A DNA stretch of 64,000 nucleotides from Umezawaea sp049997955. GTDB taxonomy: Bacteria > Actinomycetota > Actinomycetes > Mycobacteriales > Pseudonocardiaceae. This document shows, in pieces, positions 31,856-42,634 of the stretch. The notes under the pieces were generated by a model. That model saw only the letters and a list, made by a program, of their open reading frames with translations, did not search any database and was not told the origin of the DNA. Position 1 is the first letter of the stretch. Each line of letters opens with the position of its first letter. The stretch lies in contig JAEBDY010000005.1 of NCBI GenBank assembly GCA_049997955.1, positions 310,001 through 374,000 on the forward strand, given 5' to 3'. A program made the position numbers and the translations under genes.

Positions 31856-32839
31856 TCAGGAGGCGGGCAGGGACACGAAGCCCTCGCCGACCATCCAGTC
31901 GCGGGCCACCACGGCCGGATCGCGGCCGTCGACGTCCACCCGGGCGTTGAGCTTGCGGATGGTGTCGTTGTCGAGCTTGGCCACGATGGGCGCCATGACC
32001 CGGCCGACCTCGGGGTGGGCGGTGTCGAAGTCCGCGCGCACCACGATGGAGGCGTTGTACTGCGGGAAGAACTTCTTGTCGTCCTCCAGCACCACCAGGT
32101 CCAGTGCGAGGATGCGGCCGTCGGTGGTGAACACCTCGCCGAAGTTGCACGAGCCCTGCGCGGTCGCGGTGTAGATCGTGCCGGAGCCGAAGGTCTTCAC
32201 CTGCACCGCGTCGGCGTCGAACCCGTAGGCCTCCGCCACGCCGGGGAAACCGTCGTTGCGGCTGATGAACTCCGTCTCCAGGCAGAACACGGCCTTGTCG
32301 GGGGAGTCGCGCACCAGCGCGGCCATGTCCGACGTGGTCTTGAGGTGGTTGGCCTGCGCGAACTCCTTGGTGACGGCGAAGGCGTAGGTGTTGTTCACCG
32401 CCGAGTACTCCAGCCAGCGCAGCCCGTTGGCCGCCAGGTCGGCGTCGCGGACGGCCTCGTACTGGGCGCGTTCGTCGGGGATCGGCTCGGTGTTGCCCAG
32501 GTAGCTGATCCACCCCGTGCCGGTGTAGTCCCACGACAGGTCGACGTCACCGGTGAGCAGGGCCTGGCGGGCGCTGTTCGACCCCTGGATGTTGGTCATG
32601 TCCCGGACCTCGGCCCCGGCCGCGGTGAGCGCGACCTCGGCGATGTAGCCCAGCACCTGGTTCTCGGTGAAGTCCTTCGACCCCACCGCGATCCCGACGC
32701 CCGCGAGTTCCGGCACCGGTCGGATCGAGCCGGGAGCCACCTCGAACGGCAGCGCGAACGAGGTCTCCAGGCCGCAGCCGGACGTGAGCAGCCCGGTGAC
32801 CGCGGCCAGCGCCGCCAGCCGTCGCGTGGTCGCCTTCAT
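31856..32839 (-). CDS. OpuC-type ABC transporter substrate-binding lipoprotein
   Basis: This 327-residue lipoprotein (signal with lipobox LLTSGC) belongs to the glycine betaine/carnitine/choline-binding family. It has VGSKDFTENQVLGYIAEVAL, GDVDLSWDYTGTGW, GSCNFGEVFTTDGRI and PQYNASIVVRAD, the aromatic-cage-bearing class II binding fold. It is the last gene of the transporter operon, overlapping the permease gene by 4 bases. It delivers quaternary ammonium osmolytes to the permeases. The sequence cannot tell which osmolyte is preferred. Confidence 0.88.
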   Translation of the reverse strand: MKATTRRLAALAAVTGLLTSGCGLETSFALPFEVAPGSIRPVPELAGVGIAVGSKDFTENQVLGYIAEVALTAAGAEVRDMTNIQGSNSARQALLTGDVDLSWDYTGTGWISYLGNTEPIPDERAQYEAVRDADLAANGLRWLEYSAVNNTYAFAVTKEFAQANHLKTTSDMAALVRDSPDKAVFCLETEFISRNDGFPGVAEAYGFDADAVQVKTFGSGTIYTATAQGSCNFGEVFTTDGRILALDLVVLEDDKKFFPQYNASIVVRADFDTAHPEVGRVMAPIVAKLDNDTIRKLNARVDVDGRDPAVVARDWMVGEGFVSLPAS

Positions 32840-33600
32840 CGCAGCCCCTTCGGTCCCAGGTACGCCTCGGCCACCGCGCCGAGCCAGTCGACCAGCAGCG
32901 CCAGCCCGACCGCCAGCACCGCGCCGGTGATCAGCACCGGGAACCGGGCGAGCTTGTAGCCGGTGTCGATCAGCAGGCCGAGGCCGCCGCCGTTGACGAA
33001 CACCGCGAGCGTGGCCACGCCGACCGCCAGCACCAGCGCGGTGCGCAGGCCCGCCAGGATCAGCGGCACGGCCAGCGGCAGTTCGATCCGGCGCAGCACC
33101 GCTCCGGAGGACATGCCGATCCCCCTGCCCGCGTCGACCAGGGCCGGGTCGACGCCCTGGAGACCGACCATCGTGTTGCGCAGCACGGGGAGCAGTGTGT
33201 AGAAGGCGATCGGCAGCACCGCCGCCCACAACCCCTCCAGCCCGGTGGCCAGGAAGAACAGCACCAGGATGCCGATGGCGGGCGAGGCCTGCCCGATCGT
33301 GGCGATGCCGAGGAACACCGGTGCGACGCGGCGGGCCCACCGGCGGGTGAGCACGACGCCCAGGGGGACCGCGACGACGAGTACGAGCGCGGTCACCACG
33401 AAGCTGATCACCAGGTGGTCCCACGTCGCGGACAGCAGCGAGGACGCCGTGAGGCTCTGCCGCTCGATCGAGTCGAGGTCCTGGGCGAACGCCCACACCA
33501 GCACGCCGCAGACCAGCACCACCACCGCGATCGGCTGCACCAGCAGCCGCAACCGGTCGGACCGCTGCTCTCGGCGCCGTTGCGCCAGTGCGGCCGTCAT
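32836..33600 (-). CDS. OpuC-type ABC transporter permease
   Basis: The 254-residue permease has a basic N-terminus (AQRRREQRSDRLRLL) then about six membrane helices. The EAA-like cytoplasmic loop is VDPALVDAGRGIGMSSGAVLRRIELPLAVP, described in parts: DAGRGIGM contacts the ATPase and ELPLAVPLILAGLRTAL closes the loop. It pairs with the second permease at 34690 to form the channel. It overlaps both neighbouring genes of the operon by 4 bases (ATGA), showing translational coupling. Confidence 0.87.
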   Translation of the reverse strand: MTAALAQRRREQRSDRLRLLVQPIAVVVLVCGVLVWAFAQDLDSIERQSLTASSLLSATWDHLVISFVVTALVLVVAVPLGVVLTRRWARRVAPVFLGIATIGQASPAIGILVLFFLATGLEGLWAAVLPIAFYTLLPVLRNTMVGLQGVDPALVDAGRGIGMSSGAVLRRIELPLAVPLILAGLRTALVLAVGVATLAVFVNGGGLGLLIDTGYKLARFPVLITGAVLAVGLALLVDWLGAVAEAYLGPKGLR

Positions 33601-34700
33601 GCGCCCGCCTCCTCGCGCAGCCGCCGCACGGTGTTCATCACGGTGTCGATCTCCACCAGTCCGACGTACTCACCGCGGGAGCCGGTGACGACCGCCGCGC
33701 CGCCTTCGGTGAGGATCGCCTCCAGGGCGTCCTGCAACGTCGACTGCAGCGTCACCGAGTCTCCGACGGGGTTCGACAGGCCGGGGGTGCGGGCGTGCGC
33801 CCAGCCGACCGGCCTGCCGCGGTCGTCCAGCAGCAGCGCGAACTCGCGCCCGGCCTCCGCGAGCCTGCGCCGGATCTCGGCGGGGTCGTCGGTCACCGCC
33901 GCGGTGACCGCCTTGCTCAGCTCCACCTCGCGCACGCGCAGCAGCGTCAGCTGCTTGAGCGAGGCGCCCGCGCCGATGAACCCGGCTACGGTGTCGTCCG
34001 CCGGGTTGGCGAGGATCTGCTCGGGCGTGTCGTACTGCAGGATCTTCGACTGCTCGCCCAGCACGGCGATCCGGTCGCCGAGCTTGACCGCCTCGCCGAA
34101 GTCGTGGGTGACGAACACGATGGTCTTGCGCAGTTCGGCCTGCAACCGCATCAGCTCGTCCTGCAGGTTGCCGCGGGTGATCGGGTCGACCGCTCCGAAC
34201 GGCTCGTCCATGAGCAGCACCGGCGGGTCCGCGGCCAGCGCCCTGGCCACGCCCACCCGCTGCTGCTGGCCACCCGAGAGCTGGCGGGGGTAGCGGTCGC
34301 GGAAGTCGGCGGGGTCCAGTCCCACGAGGTCGAGCATCTCGTCCACCCGGTCGGAGGACTTCGTGCGGCTCCAGCCCAGCAGACCCGGCACCACGCCGAC
34401 GTTCTGCCCGACGGTGAGGTGCGGGAACAGACCGGCCTGCTGGATCGCGTAGCCGATGCCCCGGCGCAGTTCGTCGGGGTCGAGGGACAGGGTGTCCCGG
34501 CCGTCGATGGTGATCCGGCCGGACGTGGGCTCGATCAGCCGGTTGATCATCCGCATGGTGGTGGTCTTGCCGCAGCCCGACGGACCGACGAACACCACGA
34601 TCTCGCCCGCGGGGATGGTCATGCTGACCGAGTCCACCGCGGGCAGGTCGGTACCCGGGTACCGCTTGGTCACGTCGACGAGTTCGATCTCACTGGCCAC
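33597..34700 (-). CDS. OpuC-type ABC transporter ATPase with CBS domains
   Basis: The 367-residue ATPase has Walker A GPSGCGKTTTMRMI, signature LSGGQQQRVGVARALA, Walker B VLLMDEPFGAVDP and H-loop VTHDFGE. A C-terminal pair of CBS domains (about 255-360; VTDDPAEIRRRLAEAGREFA and TLQDALEAILTEGGAAVV) is the ionic-strength sensor of osmolyte importers. It starts with GTG and overlaps the upstream permease by 11 bases and the downstream one by 4. The CBS domains mean activity is probably gated by salt. Confidence 0.9.
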   Translation of the reverse strand: MASEIELVDVTKRYPGTDLPAVDSVSMTIPAGEIVVFVGPSGCGKTTTMRMINRLIEPTSGRITIDGRDTLSLDPDELRRGIGYAIQQAGLFPHLTVGQNVGVVPGLLGWSRTKSSDRVDEMLDLVGLDPADFRDRYPRQLSGGQQQRVGVARALAADPPVLLMDEPFGAVDPITRGNLQDELMRLQAELRKTIVFVTHDFGEAVKLGDRIAVLGEQSKILQYDTPEQILANPADDTVAGFIGAGASLKQLTLLRVREVELSKAVTAAVTDDPAEIRRRLAEAGREFALLLDDRGRPVGWAHARTPGLSNPVGDSVTLQSTLQDALEAILTEGGAAVVTGSRGEYVGLVEIDTVMNTVRRLREEAGA

Positions 34701-35340
34701 GGATCCCCCTGGAGACGGTGTAGCGGCCGATCAGCGCGAAGATCCCGTCCAGGACCAGCGCGAGCACGACGATGCCGAGAGTCCCGGCGATGGCCTGGTT
34801 GGTGGCGTTCGCGCTGCCTGCCCTGGTGAGCCCGGCGAAGATCTCCACGCCGAGACCGGGTCCCCTGGCGTAGGCGGCGATCGCGGCGATCCCCATCAGC
34901 ATCTGCGTGGAGACGCGCATCCCGGTGAGGATCGCGGGCCAGGCCAGTCGGAGCTCGACCCTGGTCAACACCCCCACGCGGCTCATCCCGATGCCCCGCG
35001 CGGCGTCGCGCACGGCGACGTCCACCCCGCCCAGTCCGACGATCGTGTTGCGCACGATCGGCAGCAGCCCGTAGAGCACCAGCGCCACCACGGTGGGCGG
35101 AGCGCCCAGGCCGAAGACCGGGATCAGCAGGCCGAGCAGCGCGAACGAGGGGATGGTGAGGATCGCACTGGTCAACGCGGTGGCGACGGCGGAACCCAAC
35201 GGGCTGCGGTACACCGCGACCCCGATGCCCACGCCGATGAGCGCCGCCAGGATCGTGCACTGCACGACCGCGCTGACGTGCAGAAGCGCCTCGCCGGCCA
35301 GTCGGTTCCAGCGGTCGCCGACGAAGTCCCAGAACGTCAT
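34690..35340 (-). CDS. OpuC-type ABC transporter permease (first gene of operon)
   Basis: This 216-residue permease, MTFWDFVGDRWNRL at the start, has five to six membrane helices and the cytoplasmic EAA-type loop VRDAARGIGMSRVGVLTRVELRLAWP (parts: DAARGIGM, VELRLAWPAILTGM). It is the promoter-proximal gene of the importer operon. The ATG at 35340 follows GGGGAGGGAGCC. The upstream 294-base gap to the divergent AraC gene should carry the osmotically controlled promoter. Confidence 0.86.
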   Translation of the reverse strand: MTFWDFVGDRWNRLAGEALLHVSAVVQCTILAALIGVGIGVAVYRSPLGSAVATALTSAILTIPSFALLGLLIPVFGLGAPPTVVALVLYGLLPIVRNTIVGLGGVDVAVRDAARGIGMSRVGVLTRVELRLAWPAILTGMRVSTQMLMGIAAIAAYARGPGLGVEIFAGLTRAGSANATNQAIAGTLGIVVLALVLDGIFALIGRYTVSRGIRGQ

Positions 35341-35437
35341 GGGGGTGGCTCCCTCCCCTTGCATCCAGGTGTACCGGTGCGGCCGTTCCCGACGACAGTA
35401 GTGGGATCGGCGCGACATTTCAGGTCGTGGACCAAGA

Positions 35438-35450
35438 GTCCACTGTGGAC
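35438..35450. repeat. GTCCACTGTGGAC palindrome
   Basis: A perfect 13-base palindrome, the longest copy of the dispersed TCCACNGTGGA element, in the divergent gap between the osmolyte importer and the AraC-type regulator. Confidence 0.55.
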
Positions 35451-35634
35451 TATCCATTGGCGACACCAGGGAACCGCCATTCGAGACGCTCCGGCCGTTC
35501 CGCAGGCAGCGGCCCGGTGATCCTCTCGTGGGACCGGACCGACTCCGGCTCGAACTCGTCGCCCGCCCGCGCACGTCGAGCCGATCGTCGGGTGAACGGG
35601 GTTCGACCGCAGGTCCCGGCGATGTGGCACGATC

Positions 35635-36084
35635 GTGCGCGTGACCGGCAAACCCGACGTGGCGCAGCGCCTGAGCGACCTCGCACGGCTGCGGCGCGTT
35701 CGCGACCGGATCGACCGGGAGTACGCGCAGCCGCTGGACGTCGAGGCGCTCGCCCGCGGCGAGCACATGTCGGCCGGGCACCTCAGCCGTCAATTCCGGC
35801 TCGCCTACGGCGAGTCGCCGTACGGCTACCTGATGACGCGGCGCATCGAGCGCGCGATGGCGCTGCTGCGCCTCGGCGACCTCAGCGTCACCGAGGTCTG
35901 CTTCGCGGTCGGCTGCTCGTCGCTGGGCACCTTCAGCAGTCGCTTCACCGAACTGGTCGGCGTGCCGCCCAGCACCTACCGGCGCCAGGCGGAGCGGACG
36001 ACGGCGGGGATGCCGTCCTGCGTGGCGAAGCAGGTGACCAGACCGATCAGGAATCGAGAAGCGCGTTCACCGAACCGCACCTAG
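35635..36084 (+). CDS. short AraC-family regulator
   Basis: This encodes 149 residues, essentially only the double-HTH DNA-binding domain of AraC/XylS proteins. RRVRDRIDREYAQPLDVEALARGEHMSAGHLSRQFR-type first HTH (parts: DVEALARGEHMSAGHLSRQF) is followed by GLVTEVCF-like second HTH (LSVTEVCFAVGCSSLGTFSSRFTELVGVPP in parts) and YRRQAE. No separate ligand-binding domain is present. It starts with GTG 35635 or 35641. The VOC gene begins just after its stop, so the two are one operon. This AraC-VOC pair followed by a UvrA paralogue recurs in streptomycetes, as far as I recall. Confidence 0.85.
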   Translation: MRVTGKPDVAQRLSDLARLRRVRDRIDREYAQPLDVEALARGEHMSAGHLSRQFRLAYGESPYGYLMTRRIERAMALLRLGDLSVTEVCFAVGCSSLGTFSSRFTELVGVPPSTYRRQAERTTAGMPSCVAKQVTRPIRNREARSPNRT

Positions 36085-36094
36085 CGTGACCGCC

Positions 36095-36505
36095 ATGGAC
36101 ATCAGCATCCACCAGACCTTCCTCCCCCACGACGATCCGGACGCCTCCCTGGCCTTCTACCGCGACGCCCTCGGTTTCGAGGTTCGCAACGAGGTCGCCT
36201 ACGGCGGGATGCACTGGAACACCGTCGGCCCCGTCGGCCAGCCCGGCACCTCCATCGTGCTGCACCCGCCGGCCGCCGACCCCGGCGTCACCGAGGACGA
36301 GCGCCGCACCATCACCGAGATGATGGCCAAGGGCACCTACGCCGCGATCAACCTGGCGACCAAGGACCTCGACGGCGCCTTCACGCGACTGCAGGCCAGT
36401 GGCGCCGACGTCGTCCAGGAGCCGACCGAGCAGCCGTACGGGGTTCGCGACTGCGCGTTCCGCGACCCCGCGGGCAACCTGGTCCGCATCCAGGAACTGC
36501 GCTGA
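36095..36505 (+). CDS. VOC-superfamily protein (glyoxalase/bleomycin resistance-like)
   Basis: This 136-residue protein has two beta-alpha-beta-beta-beta modules. DPDASLAFYRDALGFEV opens the first, then MHWNTVGPVGQPGTSIVLHPP. DLDGAFTRLQASGADVVQEP opens the second, then RDCAFRDPAGNLVRIQEL. Metal-ligand positions are partly kept (His near the N-terminus, Glu at the end). Members include glyoxalases, dioxygenases and antibiotic-binding resistance proteins. Coupled to the AraC-type regulator (GTG 36086 is an alternative start). A strong hairpin follows at 36570. Confidence 0.84.
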   Translation: MDISIHQTFLPHDDPDASLAFYRDALGFEVRNEVAYGGMHWNTVGPVGQPGTSIVLHPPAADPGVTEDERRTITEMMAKGTYAAINLATKDLDGAFTRLQASGADVVQEPTEQPYGVRDCAFRDPAGNLVRIQELR

Positions 36506-36569
36506 GCCGTCCGGTCGTCCGAGCGGAACGGTGGAGGACGCGCGGTCCACACCCCTCCGTCCGCTGATT

Positions 36570-36608
36570 CGACGCCCCGGCCGGGCGCGCCGCGTGGCCG
36601 GGGCGTCG
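36570..36608. terminator. 13-bp stem-loop between VOC and UvrA-like genes
   Basis: CGACGCCCCGGCC (36570-36582) pairs perfectly with GGCCGGGGCGTCG (36596-36608) with a 13-base loop. It is the strongest simple hairpin I found in the window and probably ends the AraC-VOC transcript, implying a separate promoter for the UvrA-like gene. Confidence 0.65.
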
Positions 36609-36677
36609 CCGATCGGGTAGACCGGGCGACGCCGACGAGGACCGTGCAGGCGGTCCTGCCCCGAAGATGGAGACACG

Positions 36678-39071
<2,394 letters not shown>

Positions 39072-39087
39072 CCGGGCGATCGGGAGC

Positions 39088-39121
39088 AGGCCGGGTGGTG
39101 CCCGTGCGGGCCACCCGGCCT
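39088..39121. terminator. stem-loop after UvrA-like gene
   Basis: AGGCCGGGTGG (39088-39098) pairs with CCACCCGGCCT (39111-39121) over 11 bp; GCCC/GGGC can extend inside the loop. It starts 17 bases after the UvrA-like stop, before the ligase gene. Confidence 0.65.
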
Positions 39122-39197
39122 CCCCGGCGGCCGGATTTCCCGGCCACCGGTGCTGTTACCAGCCTTTCTCGAGCGGGCGCGGGTAGCGTCATGCGCC

Positions 39198-41183
39198 GTG
39201 AACGCTGCGGATCGCATCCAGGAACTCGCCGACCGGATCGTCGTGCTGCGCGACGCCTACTACCGGGGCTCGCCGTCGGTCGCCGACGCCGAGTACGACG
39301 CGGTCGAGGACGAGTTGCGCGGCCTGATCGAGGCGAACCCCGAACTGGCGCCCGACCCCAACCCGCTGGAGCAGGTGGGAGCCCCGGCGGTGCTGCACGC
39401 GCCCGTGCGGCACTCGCGGCCGATGCTGTCGCTGGAGAAGGCGACCAAGCCGGAGCAGGTGGCCGCGTTCTTCGGCCGCTTCCCCGGTCAGCCGGTGGCG
39501 GTCATGCCGAAGCTGGACGGCCTGTCGCTGGCGCTGGTCTACGAGAACGGGCGGTTGGCGCGGGCGGTCACCCGCGGCGACGGCACGACGGGCGACGACG
39601 TGACCCCGCTGGTCAAGGCGTTGACCGACGGCGTGCCGCAGCGGGTGGACGCGCCGGGGCGGGTGGAGGTGCGCGGGGAGGCGGTGATGCTGCGGTCCAC
39701 GTTCGCCGCCTACAACGCCGCGCACCCGGACAAGCCGCTGATCAACCCGCGCAACGCCGCCGCGGGCACCCTGCGCGCGAAGGACCCGGCCACGGTCGCC
39801 GAGCGGCGGCTGACGTTCTTCGCGTTCGACCTGGACGCGGAGGCCGCCGAGGCCGACCTGGAGCGCGGGCTCACGACGCTCGGGTTCACCGCCGCCGACA
39901 TGCGCCACTGCGACGACGCCGAAGCGGCGCAGGCCGTGATCGGGACGATCGAGGAGCAGCGCAACGACCTGGACTACGACCTGGACGGCGCCGTGCTGCG
40001 GCTGGCCGACCGCGACGCCTACGCCGCCGCCGGAACCCGGTCCAGCTCACCCCGCGGCGCGCTGGCGTTCAAGTTCGCCGCGGAGGAGAAGACCACGGTG
40101 CTGTCCGACGTGGTCTGGGACGTCGGCAAGACCGGCAAGATCGCCCCGGTCGCCTGGCTGGAGCCGGTGTTCGTGGGCGGCACGACGGTCACCCGCGCGA
40201 CGCTGGCCAACCAGGAGGTCATCCGGGCGCGCGGCATCAGGATCGGGGACACGGTGCTGGTCCGCCGCGCGGGCGACGTGATCCCGTTCGTGGCCGGGGT
40301 GCTCGACGCGTCGAAGCGCACGGGTGCGGAGCGGGAGATCGTGCCGCCCACCGAGTGCCCGTCGTGCGCGCAGGCGTTGACCGAGCAGGGCAACAGCCGG
40401 GAACTGTTCTGCACCAACGTCGCCTGCCCCGCCCAGACCGTGCGGCGGCTGATCCACTGGGCGTCGCGGGCGGCGGCGGACATCGACGCCATCGGCCAGG
40501 TGTGGATCGAACGACTGGCCGAGGCCGCGATCCTGGAGCACCCGTCGGACTTCTACGCGCTGACGAAGGAGAGGCTGCTGGAGTTCGACCGCATCGGCGA
40601 GGTCTCGGCGACGCGGATGATCGAGTCGATCGACGCCAGCCGTCAGGTCGGCCTCCGCCGCGCGCTGATCGGGCTCGCGATCCCGATGGCGTCGGAGGGC
40701 ACCGCCGCCCGGTTGTGCCGCGCGGGCTTCGGCTCGCTGGAGGACGTCGTCGACGCCGGTGTCGAGCGGCTGGTGGCCGTCGAGGACATCGGCCCGAAGG
40801 TCGCCACCTCGCTGGTCGAGCACCTCACCCGGCTGCGACCGGAACTCGAACGGTTGCGGGACCGCGGTGTCTCCCTGGACGTGCGCGAGGAGGACCTCCC
40901 GCCCGTCGTCGCGGCGGGCGCGCCGCTGGAGGGCAAGACGGTGGTGATCACCGGCGCGATCAGCGACCCGCGCTCCGGGGAGAAGGTCGCGCGCCCGACC
41001 TTCCAGCGGTTGTGCGAGAAGGCGGGCGCGACCGCCGCGTCGTCGGTGTCGGCGAGCACCGACGTGCTCATCACCGGAGCCGGGGTCGGCGCGGCGAAGT
41101 TGACCAAGGCGGAGAAGTTCGAGGTCGAGGTCGTGGACCAGGGCGTGATCTGGCAGCAGTTGATCGCGGCGGGCATCGCCTAG
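39198..41183 (+). CDS. NAD-dependent DNA ligase (LigA family, divergent copy)
   Basis: This 661-residue ligase has the full LigA order. N-terminal NMN-binding domain Ia includes DAYYRGSPSVADAEYD. The adenylation domain has the KxDG motif MPKLDGLSLAL, and an OB fold follows. A four-cysteine zinc finger has CPSC and CTNVACP. The helix-hairpin-helix region includes FDRIGEVSATRMIESI. The C-terminal BRCT domain includes LEGKTVVITGAISDPRSGEK. It departs from housekeeping LigA at conserved spots (SLEKAT for SLDNAF). A second, specialised ligase is therefore more likely than the essential one, but only a genome search can tell. GTG 39198 is used. It follows the UvrA paralogue, separated by a terminator-like hairpin. 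Confidence 0.88.
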   Translation: MNAADRIQELADRIVVLRDAYYRGSPSVADAEYDAVEDELRGLIEANPELAPDPNPLEQVGAPAVLHAPVRHSRPMLSLEKATKPEQVAAFFGRFPGQPVAVMPKLDGLSLALVYENGRLARAVTRGDGTTGDDVTPLVKALTDGVPQRVDAPGRVEVRGEAVMLRSTFAAYNAAHPDKPLINPRNAAAGTLRAKDPATVAERRLTFFAFDLDAEAAEADLERGLTTLGFTAADMRHCDDAEAAQAVIGTIEEQRNDLDYDLDGAVLRLADRDAYAAAGTRSSSPRGALAFKFAAEEKTTVLSDVVWDVGKTGKIAPVAWLEPVFVGGTTVTRATLANQEVIRARGIRIGDTVLVRRAGDVIPFVAGVLDASKRTGAEREIVPPTECPSCAQALTEQGNSRELFCTNVACPAQTVRRLIHWASRAAADIDAIGQVWIERLAEAAILEHPSDFYALTKERLLEFDRIGEVSATRMIESIDASRQVGLRRALIGLAIPMASEGTAARLCRAGFGSLEDVVDAGVERLVAVEDIGPKVATSLVEHLTRLRPELERLRDRGVSLDVREEDLPPVVAAGAPLEGKTVVITGAISDPRSGEKVARPTFQRLCEKAGATAASSVSASTDVLITGAGVGAAKLTKAEKFEVEVVDQGVIWQQLIAAGIA

Positions 41184-41237
41184 AAGTCCCGGCGGGCCAC
41201 CGTCATCTCCCCGGCACGCGGGGAACGCGCCCCTCGT

Positions 41238-41248
41238 TCCACTGTGGA
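41238..41248. repeat. TCCACTGTGGA palindrome
   Basis: A perfect copy of the dispersed palindrome in the 80-base gap between the convergent ligase and esterase-like genes. Confidence 0.5.
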
Positions 41249-41263
41249 CCGCGCTGGTGGGTC

Positions 41264-42502
41264 CTAGGGGGCGCCGACCCCGCTCCGGTCGGGCGCGATG
41301 GAGCGCAGGAACAGGACCTGGTCGACCTGGTCGAGGATGCTGTCGTCGATCGGGAAGTAGCGGAAGGTCGGGGACTCGCGCGTCGCGCACCGCTCCTGGA
41401 GGGTCCGCAGGGCCTCCGCGGGCAGGAGGTGGTTGCCCTCGGGCAGGTCGTGGTGGAGGACGCCTTCGAGGGTGCCCGGCTCCGGCTCCGGGATGCCCTG
41501 GTGGGCGGCTTCGCCGAGCGCGCAGGCGATGACGTGGTAGTCGTCGCCGAGGTGCGCGCCCGCAGGTTGCCAGTTCAGCGTCGTCGGGCCGAACGCCATC
41601 CGCGCGGTCCCGGTCCGCAGGTGCAGGTTGTGGGCGAACACGAGCGTCGGACCGCGGTCGGCGATCGCCCGCAGGTTCTCGGCCATCATCGTGTCGCGGA
41701 GGGCGGAGAGGTGCTGCCAGCGGTGCTCGGTGTCCCGTGCCATGACCCCGTGGTAGGCGAGCAGGCCCGCGGCGGTGCGGCCCGCGAGGCGGGCGTCCTC
41801 CAGGACGTCCGGGCTGGTCTCGCGGCGCAGGGCGGGGGTCTTGCCCGCGAGGGTCCAGCGGAGGTCGTCGGTGATCGCGCGCAGTTCGTGGACCCGCGGA
41901 TCGGAGCCGATCGAGCGGGCGGGGTTCCTCGCCGCCTCGGGCTCGGTCCAGGGCTCGTCGGGGCCGAGCAGCCGGTCGACCACCTCCCACGGCAGGAGGT
42001 CCGCGTCGTCGCCGCCGTGGGTGCGCAGGAAGTCGTGCAGCACCTGGAGCGCCGGGCGCGGGCTGGGGGCCTCGGCCATCTCGACCGGGGCGTCGAACGC
42101 CGCGAACCGGAGGTGCGCGGCGGGCGGGCGGTGCCGGTTCTGCTCGCGCATCCACCGGACCAGCGCCCGGTTGGCGCGGGATCCGCCGAACTCGTGGGTG
42201 AAACCGGTGGCCATGACCTCGTCCTCGTCGCCGTCGCCGCCCCTGACGTAGGCGTCGACGGCACGACCGTGCCAGGCGCTGGTCTCAAGGGCGATCGAGG
42301 TGAAGCCCGCTCGCTCGACGAGCGAGGCGAAGAGGGCGTTGCGGAGGCGGCCGAACTCGTCCTCGCCGTGCATGGGCTCGCCGAACCCGAGCAGCCGCGG
42401 CGGGTGCGGCAGGTCGGCGAACCACGAGGCGACAGCGTCGGCGAGCGCCTGGCGGTCGTCGCTGCTCGCGCTGATCAGGGGAGTGGGGGTGTCGCTGGTC
42501 AT
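41264..42502 (-). CDS. erythromycin esterase-like protein
   Basis: The 412-residue protein has the erythromycin-esterase/succinoglycan-biosynthesis fold: LLGFGEPMHGEDEF near residue 38 (Glu and His of the active site), ALETSAWHGRAVDAYV near 70 and VFAHNLHLRTG near 275. EreA/EreB hydrolyse the lactone of macrolides, but many family members have other, unknown substrates. It is divergent from a MerR-type regulator of the drug-sensing sort, which supports a detoxification role. ATG 42502 is used; an in-frame GTG at 42562 would add 20 residues. Confidence 0.82.
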   Translation of the reverse strand: MTSDTPTPLISASSDDRQALADAVASWFADLPHPPRLLGFGEPMHGEDEFGRLRNALFASLVERAGFTSIALETSAWHGRAVDAYVRGGDGDEDEVMATGFTHEFGGSRANRALVRWMREQNRHRPPAAHLRFAAFDAPVEMAEAPSPRPALQVLHDFLRTHGGDDADLLPWEVVDRLLGPDEPWTEPEAARNPARSIGSDPRVHELRAITDDLRWTLAGKTPALRRETSPDVLEDARLAGRTAAGLLAYHGVMARDTEHRWQHLSALRDTMMAENLRAIADRGPTLVFAHNLHLRTGTARMAFGPTTLNWQPAGAHLGDDYHVIACALGEAAHQGIPEPEPGTLEGVLHHDLPEGNHLLPAEALRTLQERCATRESPTFRYFPIDDSILDQVDQVLFLRSIAPDRSGVGAP

Positions 42503-42542
42503 GCGTGGTCCTTCACTGTGCGGATGCGGCGCGGTGACCAGC

Positions 42543-42588
42543 TCAACCGTATCGTTGAACACTCCTTGGAGACTTTGGAGCGCTCTCC
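42543..42588. promoter_or_regulatory. candidate MerR operator between divergent genes
   Basis: TCAAC (42543-42547) and GTTGA (42554-42558) form one dyad. GGAGA (42568-42572) and TCTCC (42584-42588) form a second with an 11-base spacer. They lie in the 132-base divergent gap. MerR proteins bind dyads inside long-spacer promoters, and I could not fix the promoter boxes with confidence. Confidence 0.35.
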
Positions 42589-42634
42589 GCTGGTGAACCC
42601 GGTGCTACCTTCAACCGGTGGGTAGGACGGGCTG

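Noticed and set aside
32836..35340. Methionine- or taurine-type importer
   Set aside because: The CBS-containing ATPase, two permeases and the class II binding protein with GSKDFTENQ-type motif fit the osmolyte OpuC/ProU group instead.
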